Shown: positions 12,780-23,345, counted from the first letter of the stretch. The stretch: DNA of 64,000 nucleotides from Rattus norvegicus (GCF_036323735.1 NC_086020.1:124796710-124860709), one strand, 5' to 3'. Notes: generated by a model not told the origin, from the sequence alone. Made by a program: numbers and translations.

Positions 12780-12806
12780 TTTAATTGAGAGGAAGTCTCA
12801 ATTAAA
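12780..12806. repeat. Perfect 11-bp inverted repeat (5-nt loop)
   Basis: TTTAATTGAGA at 12780-12790 is the exact reverse complement of TCTCAATTAAA at 12796-12806, with GGAAG between. It is AT-rich and could form a small hairpin. It is not followed by a T run on either strand, and no function is implied. Confidence 0.9.
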
Positions 12807-13311
12807 GCATCCTCTAACCCTGCAACTAGGAGTATGCAATGATCACGTGAGATCAGACTAAGCACATGTTTGTTCACATGAGAACACATGAGATAGCATG
12901 AATAAATGTTTTGTTCATGTGAGAGCTGGTTGAGCACATGTTTTATGATGTAACTTGATTGGCCTACTTGGTACTAGAGTTTCTGTCTTTAAATTTCATG
13001 TTCACTAGACAGAAGATATGAGCATCTCAGGAATGTACAGCTACGAAAAGGACACTTGCAAATAGTTTCTTATCAGATACTCAGGATTAAGTTCTGTACA
13101 TAAAAAACTCTCAGAAAGGATTTATTTGTCACTCTCTTTCTAATGAAATCCACAGGCTCTGGTATAGATGATGACATGTACTGTAAAGACTATTATTTCT
13201 ATATTTCTAAACTAATAATAACTATAAGATTTACATTAGCTCTATTATTTAAAAATTTATTCTATTTTTATTTATGGTGTGTATATGCAAGTACATGTAT
13301 GTATGTGTATC
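12807..13311. other. Unique DNA with degenerate CACATG/CATGAG words
   Basis: At 12840-12945 the words CACATG, CATGAG and CATGTG recur about nine times in both orientations without a fixed period. The rest is plain AT-rich sequence. Confidence 0.45.
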
Positions 13312-13312
13312 T

Positions 13313-13347
<35 letters not shown>
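13312..13347. repeat. (TG)n microsatellite
   Basis: About 36 bp of TG repeats at the tail side of the adjacent minus-strand SINE. Confidence 0.95.
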
Positions 13348-13350
<3 letters not shown>

Positions 13351-13526
13351 CTGCATGTGTTGTGCATGTTCGTGCACACAGAAGTCTAAAGAGAATATCA
13401 GATTCTCCTGGAACTAGAGTTATAAGCAACTTTGAGAAACTTCCTGTGTGTGCTAGGAACCAATATCCTTTTGTCTGTAACAGCAGCAAATATTCTTAAC
13501 CTCATAGTCATCTTCTCAATCCCTGA
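13348..13526 (-). mobile_element. B3-class SINE, strongly diverged
   Basis: The TG-tailed segment continues with 'catgttcgtgcacacagaag', 'gatatcagattctcctggaa'-like sequence, 'gttataagcaactttgagaa', 'gtgctaggaaccaatatcct' and 'ttaacctcatagtcatcttc' with 'tcaatccc'. Block order fits a complemented B3, but many positions have changed. Confidence 0.65.
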
Positions 13527-14159
13527 ATTTGCCATGTTTAAATTATTTATTGTTACAGAATATTCACTTTTAGTGATTACATAAAATAAAGATATTCGTA
13601 AATGTTCAAGTCTTCAGACGTCTATGCTGAGTCACACTCATCCCTTGCTTAAATAGCAAAGCAAAAGAATCACAAAGCAGACATTAATGCTAAAATGATC
13701 TTTCACTGGACACTAGTATTGTACGAAACATATAGAATGTAGCATGGATAATAGGAAGAGAAAACAGTTTGTGTAAAAGGAACAGAAGAACTGTGGCTTT
13801 CTTATAAAGCTAAGTAATAAAATCAATAGTGATGTTGAAATGAGACATAATGTAGAACCAGTAAGAGAAACCATGGCCTTGGATACTTCAGAGAATCCTG
13901 AATCTCACTGGAAACCCTCTGGCTTTATCAGTAGAGCCTGACACACTTTCTACAGAGCTCTGCTCAGGCTTGGAGGCTGCTAGCTGAGACTGTTCTTAGG
14001 CAGTGGCTCTGGGCTAATCTTCAGCACTGAAGAAAATAACAAAGACAACACAGTAAACATAAAGACCCAACTGCTATAGGCAGCCCATTCTTAATATTAC
14101 TCAAATTGAGTTATGCCAAAATAGAAAACAGACAAAATAAGACATTTCACAAAGTAAAC
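13527..14159. other. Unique AT-rich DNA
   Basis: No repeat or gene was recognised. Confidence 0.5.
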
Positions 14160-14255
14160 TGGCCATGGTGCTGCAGGTCTGTCACCAGAGCACTCTCGAG
14201 ATAGAAGGATCATGAGTTCAAGAGCAGCTTTGGTCTACACAATAGTGAACAACAG
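14160..14255 (+). mobile_element. B1-like SINE fragment
   Basis: 'ctggccatggtgctgcaggt', 'tagaaggatcatgagttcaa' and 'gagcagctttggtctacaca' 'atagtgaa' follow the order of a sense-strand B1 or proto-B1. The head is eroded. Confidence 0.6.
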
Positions 14256-14516
14256 GTCATTGAAGCACTGATGTATAATACTTCCAAAAGGATCATGAAG
14301 TATGCTCAGTGCCAACAGATGCTCACTTTCTCCTTTAAACTAAATACAAAACTAACCACAAATATTTTATATTTTTTAAACAATGAAATCGGTATGATTT
14401 CACAAGTCTGTGGTATTCTTGTCATAATAACATTATTTAAGTTAAACAACACAATAAGTTTGTGTGAAAATGTTAAAATTAGTAAACATAAATTTCTCTA
14501 ACATTTTACTTAATAG

Positions 14517-14597
14517 TTTGCAAAATAGCCTTGATGAACGCATGATCATCATGTCTCTAGAGTGACATGCATCACCATGGCAAGGCTATTTTGTAAA
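14517..14597. repeat. 81-nt inverted repeat, hairpin-forming
   Basis: The 17-nt arm at 14517-14533 (TTTGCAAAATAGCCTTG) pairs with 14581-14597 (CAAGGCTATTTTGTAAA) at 16 Watson-Crick positions plus one position that is G-T on the plus-strand transcript. Inside the 47-nt spacer, CATGTC (14550-14555) pairs with GACATG (14564-14569) around an 8-nt loop. The overall size is in the range of a miRNA precursor or a short palindromic transposon, but no flanking duplication or known family was recognised. Confidence 0.8.
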
Positions 14598-15235
14598 GTA
14601 ATTTATTTTGCCTACTTTCTAGCTTATCGTAACTGAGCTTTCAGTTTGATTAAAAAAATAAAGTTCAAAAAAACGCCACATACTCCAATATTTTGTTTTT
14701 TGATAAGTAAGAGAAACAGAAGAAATGAGAAGGTAATTTTGTGAAATCAGAATATTTAGGACAATGAAAACCTTTCTCTGGAGAGGGCAGGAAAGCAATT
14801 AGTAGAATAAAGTTGAGATAACAATCTGCTGAACATTACATTTAATGTGCCATTGACTTTTGAACCATGTTAAAATTTCATATCCTCAAAAGTGAAACAG
14901 TATCTTAAAAGGTCAACTCCAAGTTGCATCTAAACATTAACAAATAAATGGCACTTCTTCAGACTTCTAATAAAAACAACATAGAAACAAAAGAGAGCAT
15001 TGAATTCAAACAGCCTCTGAAAGAGTCGTATACTTGTTTTCACTTAGCGCTGGATAGCTGATGAGCTGATAGTTAACTATGAATGCAGAAGGCACAATGT
15101 CTTTCTTTATAATTGTCGTATCAGCACAGTTATCAACCCAGTTCATTCAGCCTCTTATATTTAATATAGGCCAGAGCGCAGGAAAATTGATGTTAGGAGC
15201 TATAGTGTTCAGTGTAGAAAGAAATACATAAAAGT
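14598..15235. other. Unique AT-rich DNA
   Basis: Nothing recognised. Confidence 0.5.
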
Positions 15236-15345
15236 TGATAAATGGATATGAGGATAATGTGGTGTTATATGCCTTCAACCCCAGCAGGATGAAGCTGAGG
15301 CAAGGGGATAATAAGTTCCAGGCCAGCCTGGGCCACATAGTAAGA
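15236..15345 (+). mobile_element. B1-like SINE
   Basis: 'aatgtggtgttatatgcctt', 'caaccccagcaggatgaagc', 'tgaggcaaggggataataag', 'ttccaggccagcctgggcca' and 'catagtaagactttgtcaa' give the B1 block order in sense orientation. Its tail grades into the purine-rich tract that follows. Confidence 0.8.
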
Positions 15346-15482
15346 CTTTGTCAAGGAGAAGAAGAAGGAGGAGAAGGAAGAGCAGGAGGAGGAGGAAGAG
15401 GAAAAGGAGGAAGAGGAGAGAGGGGAAAAGGAAGAGAAGAGAGAAGGGAGAAGGGGGAGGAGGATTGGAAGAAGGAAAGGCT
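15346..15482. repeat. Polypurine tract, (GGA)n/(GAA)n-rich
   Basis: About 135 bp of nearly uninterrupted purine on the plus strand, made of GAAGAAGGAGGAG and GGAAGAGG words. It probably grew from the A-rich tail of the B1 to the left. Reading frames on both strands here (Gly/Arg/Glu-rich, Leu/Phe/Ser-rich) are compositional. Confidence 0.9.
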
Positions 15483-15484
15483 AA

Positions 15485-15935
15485 ATGAAAGAAAACACAG
15501 CCAACCATCAGGCTGACCACCAAGATCCCAATGGAGGAGTTAAGGGAAAGACTGAAGGAGCTGAAGGGGTTTACAACCCCATAGGAATAACAACAGTATC
15601 AACCAACCAGATTCCCCAAAGATCCCAGGGTCTAAATAACCAACCAAAGAATACACATGGAGGGATCCATGGCTCCAGCTGCATGTGTAGTAGAGGATGG
15701 CATTGTCAGACATCAGTGGCAGGAGAGGCCCTTGATCTTATGGAGGTTTGATGCCCCAGTGTAGGGAAAGGCTACGGCACTGAAGCAGAGTGGCTGGGTA
15801 GGTAGGTGAGCACCCTCATAGAAGCAGGGGGAGAGGGGATGAGATAGGGAGTTGTGGAGGGGAAACCAGGAAGAAGGTAACATTTGAAATGTAAATAAAT
15901 AAAATAGCCAATAAAAATAAAAACTTAAAATTAAA
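15485..15935 (+). mobile_element. Lx-type L1 3' UTR fragment
   Basis: A clear murine L1 3' UTR: 'gactgaaggagctgaagggg', 'tttacaaccccataggaata', 'acaacagtatcaaccaacca', 'acacatggagggatccatgg', 'ctccagctgcatgtgtagta', 'gatgccccagtgtagggaaa', 'gagcaccctcatagaagcag', then 'gaaatgtaaataaataaaat' and an A-rich tail. It is 5'-truncated and lies 660 bp upstream of the full-length L1. Confidence 0.93.
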
Positions 15936-16578
15936 AATTAAAAAAGGAAAATGAAACAAACTATTTTTTCAAATAATATACACTAATGAGAAATTAAAAA
16001 CTCTTCAGAAAAAATAAAAAACATACAGAGAATAAATAGTAAAACCCAGAAGAGAACAAAAACAGACATTGTATGTGTGTGTGTTTCTATGTGTACATGA
16101 GTGTGTTCATGGGTATGTGTGTGAGAGAAAGAAAAAGATTATTGTACTGTACTTTCTAGATTTTCCCTGAAAAGTCTACTTATCATGACATTCCAAGAAC
16201 AGTCAATGTGCATGCCTAGAACTCCGTCTTAGGATTGGAAAATGTTGTTTTATATTAAAGACTCCTTCAAAAATAGACAGTTTGGAATAATAATTGAGCA
16301 GTTAGAATCCACCAGCCTGAGTTTGAATCTAAGAGAGATGTTTTATGCCACGTGACTCAGCAGACTCACTAAATCCATGACAGAATCTTCCCATCAGGAA
16401 AATGAGATACTCTAATTGCTCAGATTGTTACAGTATTAGTTATCTGCCAGGCCATTTTCTAAGATAACATCCCCTTTTCACTGGCTTATTAGAAGTTGCT
16501 ATTATGAAATCAAAAATTACAAAATTTTAAAAAAATTTACTTTCACATTTCGATATCTTGAAATTAAAGGTAAAGCAT
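15936..16578. other. A-rich tail continuation and unique DNA
   Basis: A-rich to about 16060, then a short TG-rich patch (16070-16135) and unique sequence up to the L1 target site. Confidence 0.5.
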
Positions 16579-16591
16579 AAAAATAAAACCA
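16579..16591. repeat. Candidate L1 target-site duplication, 5' copy
   Basis: AAAAATAAAACCA at this position recurs at 23345-23357 just after the L1 A-rich tail. It begins at T/AAAA, as expected for L1 endonuclease cutting. Because the tail itself is A-rich, the left edge of the repeat is ambiguous and only the TAAAACCA part is strongly informative. Confidence 0.65.
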
Positions 16592-16593
16592 AG

Positions 16594-17513
16594 GATCTTC
16601 CTGGTTACTGCCGCCACTGAGAGCTCATAGGCAGCACCCCACGAGCAAACTTGAGCCTCGGGACCACAGGTAAGACCAACTTTTCTGCTGCAAGTGACCT
16701 GCCTGGTGAACTAAGGACACACAGAGGCAAAATTCCTCTAGGACCCAGCACTTCCTGTGTTTACCAGGAGTCCCAAACCCGCGGATCCCGGCCCGCAGCA
16801 GCTCGCTGCTCCCAAACCCTGTGGGAGACAAACCTCACCGCCTGGTCAGGTGGGCACTCCTGAGGCTGCAGAGCTGAAGAGACCACCAACACTGCCCACC
16901 CCTGCCCACATCCCTGGCCCAGGAGGAAACTGTATATGGCCTCTGGGTTCCCCTGGGGGAGGGCCCAGGAGCCGCAGGACCCTGCGCCTGAGACACCGCC
17001 GGAACCTGAAGGGACAGACCAGATAAACAGTTCTCTGCACCCAAATCCCGTGGGAGGGAGAGCTAAACCTACAGAGAGGCAGACATGCCTGGGAAACCAG
17101 AAGAGACTGCACTCTGCACACATCTCTGACGCCAGAGGAAAACACCAAACGCCATCTGGAACCCTGGTGCACGGAGGCTCCCAGAAAGGACAGCGCAGAT
17201 CTTCCTGGTTGCTGCCTCCGCAGAGAGCTCGTGGGCAGCACCCCAGGAGCAAACTTGAGCCTCGGGACCACAGGTAAGACCAACTTTTCTACTGCAAGTG
17301 ACCTGCCTGGTGAACTCAAGACACAGGCCCACAGGAACAGCTGAAGACCTGTAAAGAGGAAAAACTACATGCACGAAAGCAGAACACTCTGTCCCCATAA
17401 CTGGCTGAAAGAAAACAGGAAAACAGGTCTACAGCACTCCTGACACACAGGCTTATAGGACAGTCTAGCCACTGTCAGAAATAGCAGAACAAAGTAAGAC
17501 TAGAGATAATCTG
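16594..17513 (+). promoter_or_regulatory. L1 5' UTR / internal promoter with tandem monomer
   Basis: GC- and CpG-richer than anything else in the window. The block starting GATCTTCCTGGTT at 16594 recurs at 17198, a spacing of 604 bp, and stays nearly identical for about 120 bp through 'gagcaaacttgagcctcggg' and 'accacaggtaagaccaactt'. So there is one full monomer (16594-17197) plus a partial second one (17198 to about 17325). Rodent L1 promoters are known to reside in such monomers. About 190 bp of non-monomer sequence then leads to ORF1. Confidence 0.85.
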
Positions 17514-18679
17514 ATGGAGAGAGGCAAGCGCAGGAACCCAAGCAACAGAAACCAAGACTACATGGCATCATTGGAGCCCAATTCTCCCACCAAAGCAAAC
17601 ACAGAATATCCAAACACACCAGAAAAGCAAGATCTAGTTTCAAAATCATATTTGATCATGATGCTGGAGGACTTCAAGAAAGACGTGAAGAACTCCCTTA
17701 GAGAACAAGTAGAAGCCTACAGAGAGGAATCGCAAAAAGCCCTGAAAGAATTCCAGGAAATCACAAATAAATAAGTAGAAGCCCATAGAGAGGAGTCACA
17801 AAATCCCTGAAAGAATTCTAGGAAATCATAAATAAACAAGTAGAAGCCCATAGAGAGGAGTCACAAAAATCCCTGAAAGAATTCCAGGAAAACACAATCA
17901 AACAGTTGAAGGAATTAAAAATGGAAATAGAAGCAATCAAGAAAGAACACATGGAAACAACCCTGGATATAGAAAACCAAAAGAAGAGACAAGGAGCTGA
18001 AGATACAAGCTTCACCCACAGAATACAAGAGATGGAAGAGAGAATCTCAGGAGCAGAAGATTCCATAGAAATCATTGACTCAACTGTCAAAGATAATGTA
18101 AAGTGGAAAAAGCTACTGGTCCAAAACATACAGGAAATCCAGGACTCAATGAGAAGATCAAACCTAAGGATAATAGGTATAGAAGAGAGTGAAGACTCCC
18201 AGCTCAAAGGACCAGTAAATATCTTCAACAAAATCATAGAAGAAAACTTCCCTAACCTCAAAAAAGAGATACCCATAGACATACAAGAAGCCTACAGAAC
18301 TCCAAATAGATTGGACCAGAAAAGAAACACCTCCGGTCACATAATAGTCAAAACACCAAACGCACAAAATAAAGAGAGAATATTAAAAGCAGTAAGGGAA
18401 AAAGGTCAAGTAACATATAAAGGCAGACCTATCACAATTACACCAGACTTTTCGCCAGAAACTATGAAAGCCAGAAGATCCTGGACAGATGTCATACAGA
18501 CCGTAACAGAACACAAATGCCAGCCCAAGTTACTGTATCCTGCAAAACTCTCAATTAGCATAGATGGAGAAACCAAGATATTCCATGACAAAACCAAATT
18601 TACAAAATATCTTTCTACAAATCCAGCACTAAAAAGGATAATAAATGATAAAGCCCAATATAAGGAGGCTATACCCTAG
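17514..18679 (+). pseudogene. L1 ORF1 (RNA-binding chaperone), broken
   Basis: ORF1p is the trimeric RNA-binding chaperone that coats L1 RNA. The ATG at 17514 (MERGKRRN...) opens an 86-codon frame that stops at TAA 17772-17774; the equivalent position in the next repeat unit is CAA, so this is a C-to-T change. A one-base deletion near 17814 then shifts the frame, and the remainder is readable from about 17830 to the TAG at 18677-18679. Parts seen: N-terminal coiled coil with three tandem 66-bp units (17707-17903), an RRM-like domain from about 18161 (NLRIIGIEES...) through REKGQVTYKG, and the C-terminal domain (SPETMKARRSW, YPAKLSISIDG). Full length would be about 390 residues. Confidence 0.95.
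17707..17903 (+). repeat. Three tandem 66-bp units in ORF1 coiled coil
   Basis: Units start at about 17707, 17773 and 17838, each beginning 'aagtagaagcc' and containing 'agagagga' and 'ctgaaagaattc'. A 66-bp unit adds 22 residues, about three heptads, and keeps frame. The middle copy is 65 bp long, which is the source of the frameshift. This is the known length-variable region of rodent ORF1. Confidence 0.92.
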
Positions 18680-18755
18680 AAGAAGCAAGAAACTAATCGT
18701 CTTGGCAACAAAACAAAGAGAAGAAAAGCTCACAAACATAACCTCACATCCATAT

Positions 18756-21700
18756 ATGAATATAAATGGAAGCAATAATCAGTATTCCTTAATATCTCTC
18801 AACATCAATGGCCTCAAATCCCCAATAAAAAGTCATAGATTAACAAACTGGATATGCAACGAGGACCCTGCATTCTGCTGCCTACAAGAAACACACCTCA
18901 GAGTGAAAGGCTGGAAAACAACTTTCCAAGCAAATGGTCAGAAGAAGCAAGCTGGAGTAGCCATTCTAATATCAAATAAAATCAATTTTCAACTAAAATT
19001 CATCAAAAAAGATAAGGAAGGACACTTCATATTCATCAAAGGAAAAATCCACCAAGATGAACTCTCAATCCTAAATATCTATGCCCCAAATACAAGGGCA
19101 CCTACATATGTAAAAGAATCCTAACTAAAGTTCAAAACACACATTGCACCTCACACAATAATAGTAGGAGACTTCAACACCCCACTCTCATCAATGTACA
19201 GATCATGGAAACAGAAATTAAACAGAGACGTAGACAGACTAAGAGAAGTCATGAGCCAAATGGACTTAACAGATATTTATAGAACATTCTACCCTAAAGC
19301 AAAAGGATATACCTTCTTCTCAGCTCCTCATGGTACTTTCTCCAAAATTGACCATATAATTGGTCAAAAAACGGGCCTCAACAGGTACAGAAAGTTAGAA
19401 ATAATCCCATGCGTGCTATCGGACCACCACAGCCTAAAACTGGTCTTCAATAACAATAAGGGAAGAATGCCCACATATACGTGGAAATTGAACAATGCTC
19501 TACTCAATGATAACCTGGTCAAGGAAGAAATAAAGAAAGAAATTAAAGACTTTTTAGAATTTAATGAAAATGAAGGTACAACATACCCAAACTTATGGGA
19601 CACAATGAAAGCTGTGCTAAGAGGAAAACTCATAGCGCTGAGTGCCTGCAGAAAGAAACAGGAAAGAGCATATGTCAGCAGCTTGACAGCACACCTAAAA
19701 GCTCTAGAACAAAAAGAAGCTAATACACCCAGGAGGAGGAGAAGGCAGGAAATAATCAAACTCAGAGCTGAAATCAACCAAGTAGAAACAAAAAGGACCA
19801 TAGAAAGAATCAACAGAACCAAAAGTTGGTTCTTTGAGAAAATCAACAAGATAGAAAAACCCTTAGCCAGACTAACGAGAGGACACAGAGAGTGTACCCA
19901 AATTAACAAAATCAGAAATGAAAAGGGAGACATAACTACAGATTCAGAGGAAATTCAAAAAATCATCAGATCTTACTATAAAAGCCTATATTCAACAAAA
20001 CTTGAAAATCTTCAGGAAATGGACAATTTCCTAGACAGATACCAGGTACCGAAGTTAAATCAGGAAGAGATAAACCAGCTAAACAACCCCATAACTCCTA
20101 AGGAAATAGAAGCAGTCATTAAAGGTCTCCCAACCAAAAAGAGCCCAGGTCCAGACGGGTTTAGTGCAGAATTCTATCAGACCTTCATAGAAGACCTCAT
20201 ACCAATATTAGCCAAACTATTCCACAAAATTGAAACAGATGGAGCACTACCGAATTCCTTCTATGAAGCCACAATTACTCTTATACCTAAACCACACAAA
20301 GACCCAAAAAGAAAGAGAACATCAGACCAATTTCCCTTATGAATATCGACGCAAAAATACTCAATAAAACTCTGGCAAACCGAATCCAAGAGCACATCGT
20401 ACAATCATCCACCATGATCAAGTAGGCTTCATCCCAGGCATGCAGGGATGGTTTAATATATGGAAAACAATCAACGTGATCCATTATATAAACAAACTGA
20501 GAGAACAAAACCACATGATCATTTCATTAGATGCTGAGAAAGCATTTGACAAAATTCAACACCCCTTCATGATAAAAGTCCTGGAAAGAATAGGAATTCA
20601 AGGCCCATACCTAAACATAGTAAAAGCCATATACAGCAAACCAGTTGCTAACATTAAACTAAATGGAGAGAAACTTGAAGCAATCCCACTAAAATCAGGG
20701 AGTAGACAAGGCTACCCACTCTCTCCCTACTTATTCAATATAGTTCTGAAGTTCTAGCCAGAGCAATCAGACAACAAAGGAGGTCAAGGGGATACAGATT
20801 GGAAAGAAGAAGTCAATATATCACTATTTGCAGATGATATGATAGTATATTTAAGTGATCCCAAAAGTTCCACCAGAGAACTACTAAAGCTGATAAACAA
20901 CTTCAGCAAAGTGGCTGGGTATAAAATTAACTCAAATAAATCAGTAGCCTTCCTCTACACAAAAGAGAAACAAGCCGAGAAAGAAATTAGGGAAATGACA
21001 CCCTTCATATTAGACCCAAATAATATAAAGTACCTTGGTGTGACTTTAACCAAGCAAGTAAAAGATCTGTACAATAAGAACTTCAAGACTCTGAAGAACG
21101 AAATTGAAGAAGACCTCAGAATATGGAAAGATCTCCCATGCTCATGGATTGGCAGGATTAATATAGTAAAAATGGCCATTTTACCAAAAGCGATCTACAG
21201 ATTCAATGCAATCCCCATCAAAATACCAATCCAATTCTTCAAAGAGTTAGACAGAACAATTTGTAAATTCACTGGAATAACAAAAAACGCAGGATAGCTA
21301 AAACTATCCTCAACAATAAAAGGACTTCAGGGTGAATCACTATCCCTGAGCTCAAGCAGTATTACAGAGCAATAGTGATAAAAACTGCATGGTATTGGTA
21401 CAGAGACAGATAGATAGACCAATGGAACAGAATTGAAGATCCAGAAATGAACCCACACACCTATGGTCACTTGATTTTTGACAAAGGAGCCAAAACCATC
21501 CAATGGAAAAAAGATAGCATTTTCAGCAAATGGTGCTGGTTCAACTGGAAGTCAACGTGTAGAAGAAAGCAGATCGATCCATGCTTATCACCCTGTACAA
21601 AGCTTAAGTCCAAGTGGATCAAGGACCTCCACATCAAACCAGATACACTCAAACTAATAGAAGAAAAACTAGGGAAGCATCTGGAACACATGGGCACTGG

Positions 21701-22545
21701 AAAAAATTTCCTGAACAAAACACCAATGGCTTATGCTCTAAGATCAAGAATCGACAAATGGGATCTCATAAAACTGCAAAGCTTCTGTAAGGCAAAGGAC
21801 ACTGTGGTTAGGACAAAATGGCAACCAACAGATTGGGAAAAGATCTTTACCAATCCTACAACAGATAGAGGCCTTATATCCAAAATATACAAAGAACTCA
21901 AGAAGTTAGACCTCAGGGAGACAAATAACCCTATTTAAAAATGGGGTTCAGAGCTAAACAAAGACTTCACAGCTGAGGAATGCCGAATGGCTGAGAAACA
22001 CCTAAAGAAATGTTCAACATCTTTAGTCATAAGGGAAATGCAAATCAAAACAACCCTGAGATTTCACCTCACACTAGTGAGAATGGTTAAGATCAAAAAC
22101 TCAGGTGACAGCAGATGCTGGTGAGGATGCGGAGAAAGAGGAACACTCCTCCATTGTTGGTGGGATTGCAGACTGGTACAACCATTCTGGAAATCAGTCT
22201 GGAGGTTCCTCAGAAAATTGGACATTGAACTGCCTGAGGATCCAGCTATACCTCTCTTGGGCATATACCCAAAAGATGTCCCAACATATAAAAAAGTCAC
22301 ATGCTCCACTATGTTCATCGCAGCTTTATTTATAATAGCCAGAAGCTGGAAAGAACCCAGATGCCCTACAACAGAGGAATGGATACAGAAAATGTGGTAC
22401 ATCTACACAATGGAATAATACTCACTTATGCCTTTATGAAATTCGTAGGCAAATGGTTGGAACTGGAAAATATCATCCTGAGTGAGGTAACCCAATCACA
22501 GAAAAACACACATGGTATATGCACTCATTGATAAGTGGCTATTAG
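18756..22545 (+). pseudogene. L1 ORF2 (endonuclease-reverse transcriptase), broken
   Basis: ORF2p nicks target DNA and reverse-transcribes L1 RNA. Conserved parts seen: endonuclease motifs SLNINGL, CCLQETHL, GDFN (19167-19178) and SDHH (19419-19430); reverse transcriptase SPGPDGF (20142-20162), motif A SLDAEKAFD (Asp at 20530) and catalytic FADD (20827-20838); and the C-terminal zinc knuckle C-x3-C-x7-H-x4-C (22116-22169). Damage: in-frame stops at 19122 (TAA), 21333 (TGA), 21411 (TAG), 21936 (TAA), 22122 (TGA, inside the zinc knuckle) and 22416 (TAA), plus one-base deletions near 20306, 20400, 20747, 20778, 20805 and 21268. The chosen start is the first ATG before the conserved N terminus; the true ancestral start may be slightly upstream. 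The terminus is the expected TAG near 22543. Confidence 0.95.
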
Positions 22546-23250
22546 CCCAAATGCTTGAATCACCCTAGATGCCTAGAACAAATGAAACTCAAGACGGATG
22601 ATCAAAATGTGAATGCTTCACTCCTTCTTTAAAAGGGGAACAAGAATACCCTTGGCAGGGAATAGAGAGGCAAAGATTAAAACAGACACAGAAGGAACAC
22701 CCACTCAGAGCCTGCCCCACATGTGGCCCATGCATATACAGCCATCCAATTAGACAAGATGGATGAAGCAAAGAAGTGCAGACCGACAGGAGCCGGATGT
22801 AGATCGCTCCCGAGAGACACAGCCAGAATACAGCAAACACAGAGGCGTATGCCAGCAGCAAACAACTGAATTGAGAATAGGACCCCCGTTGAAGGAATCA
22901 GAGAAAGAACTGGAAGAGCTTGAAGGGGCTCGAGACCCCATATGTACAACAATGCCAAGCAATCAGAGCTTTTAGGGACTAAGCCACCACCTAAAGACTA
23001 TACATGGACTGACCCTGGACTCTGACCTCTTAGGTAGCAATGAATATCCTAGTAAGAGCACCAGTGGAAGGGGAAGCCCTGGGTCCTGCTAAGACTGAAC
23101 CCCCAGTGAACTAGATTGTTGGGGGGAGGGCAACAAGGGGGGGGGAGAATAGGGAGGGGAACACCCATAAAGAAGGGGAGGTTTGCCCGGAAACCGGGAA
23201 AGGGAATAACACTCGAAATGTATATAAGAAATACTCAAGTTAATAATAAA
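22546..23250 (+). other. L1 3' UTR with G-rich tract
   Basis: Rat-type L1 3' UTR: 'gatcaaaatgtgaatgcttc', 'ggggaacaagaatacccttg', 'gcctgccccacatgtggccc', 'aggacccccgttgaaggaat', 'gggctcgagaccccatatgt' and 'gtaagagcaccagtggaagg'. At 23121-23159 the plus strand has at least four G runs (6, 3, 9, 3 and 4), a potential G-quadruplex typical of L1 3' UTRs. It ends 'gaaatactcaagttaataat' with an AATAAA-like tail. Confidence 0.92.
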
Positions 23251-23345
23251 AAAAAAGATTTTTGATCAAAAAAAGAAAACAATGAAAAAAACAAAAAAAG
23301 AAATACTCAAGTTAATAAAAAAATAAATAAAAATAAAAAATAAAA
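23228..23345 (+). repeat. L1 A-rich tail with duplicated terminal 20-mer
   Basis: The terminal motif AGAAATACTCAAGTTAATAA occurs at about 23227-23246 and again at about 23299-23318, separated by an A-rich spacer with GATTTTTGATC. A single L1 3' end should have it once. Confidence 0.85.

Larger units (their letters stand above)
16594..23345 (+). mobile_element. Full-length rat-type LINE-1 retrotransposon, inactive
   Basis: A 6.75-kb element containing, in order, a GC-rich 5' UTR with a repeated monomer, ORF1, ORF2, a 3' UTR with a G-rich tract, and an A-rich tail. It moved by target-primed reverse transcription using its own ORF2 enzyme. Sequence of the 5' monomer and the 3' UTR is rat-specific in type. 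Both ORFs carry stops and frameshifts, so it cannot encode working proteins. Divergence looks modest, because most ORF2 motifs are still readable and the target duplication is still visible. Nothing else is inserted in it. Confidence 0.96.

Noticed and set aside
17818..18282. 154-codon minus-strand frame inside L1 ORF1
   Set aside because: Shadow of the A-rich ORF1 coding strand, whose complement is rich in Ser, Phe and Leu codons.
19364..19933. 189-codon minus-strand frame inside L1 ORF2
   Set aside because: Shadow of the ORF2 reading frame, made of hydrophobic codons complementary to Lys, Glu and Asn codons.
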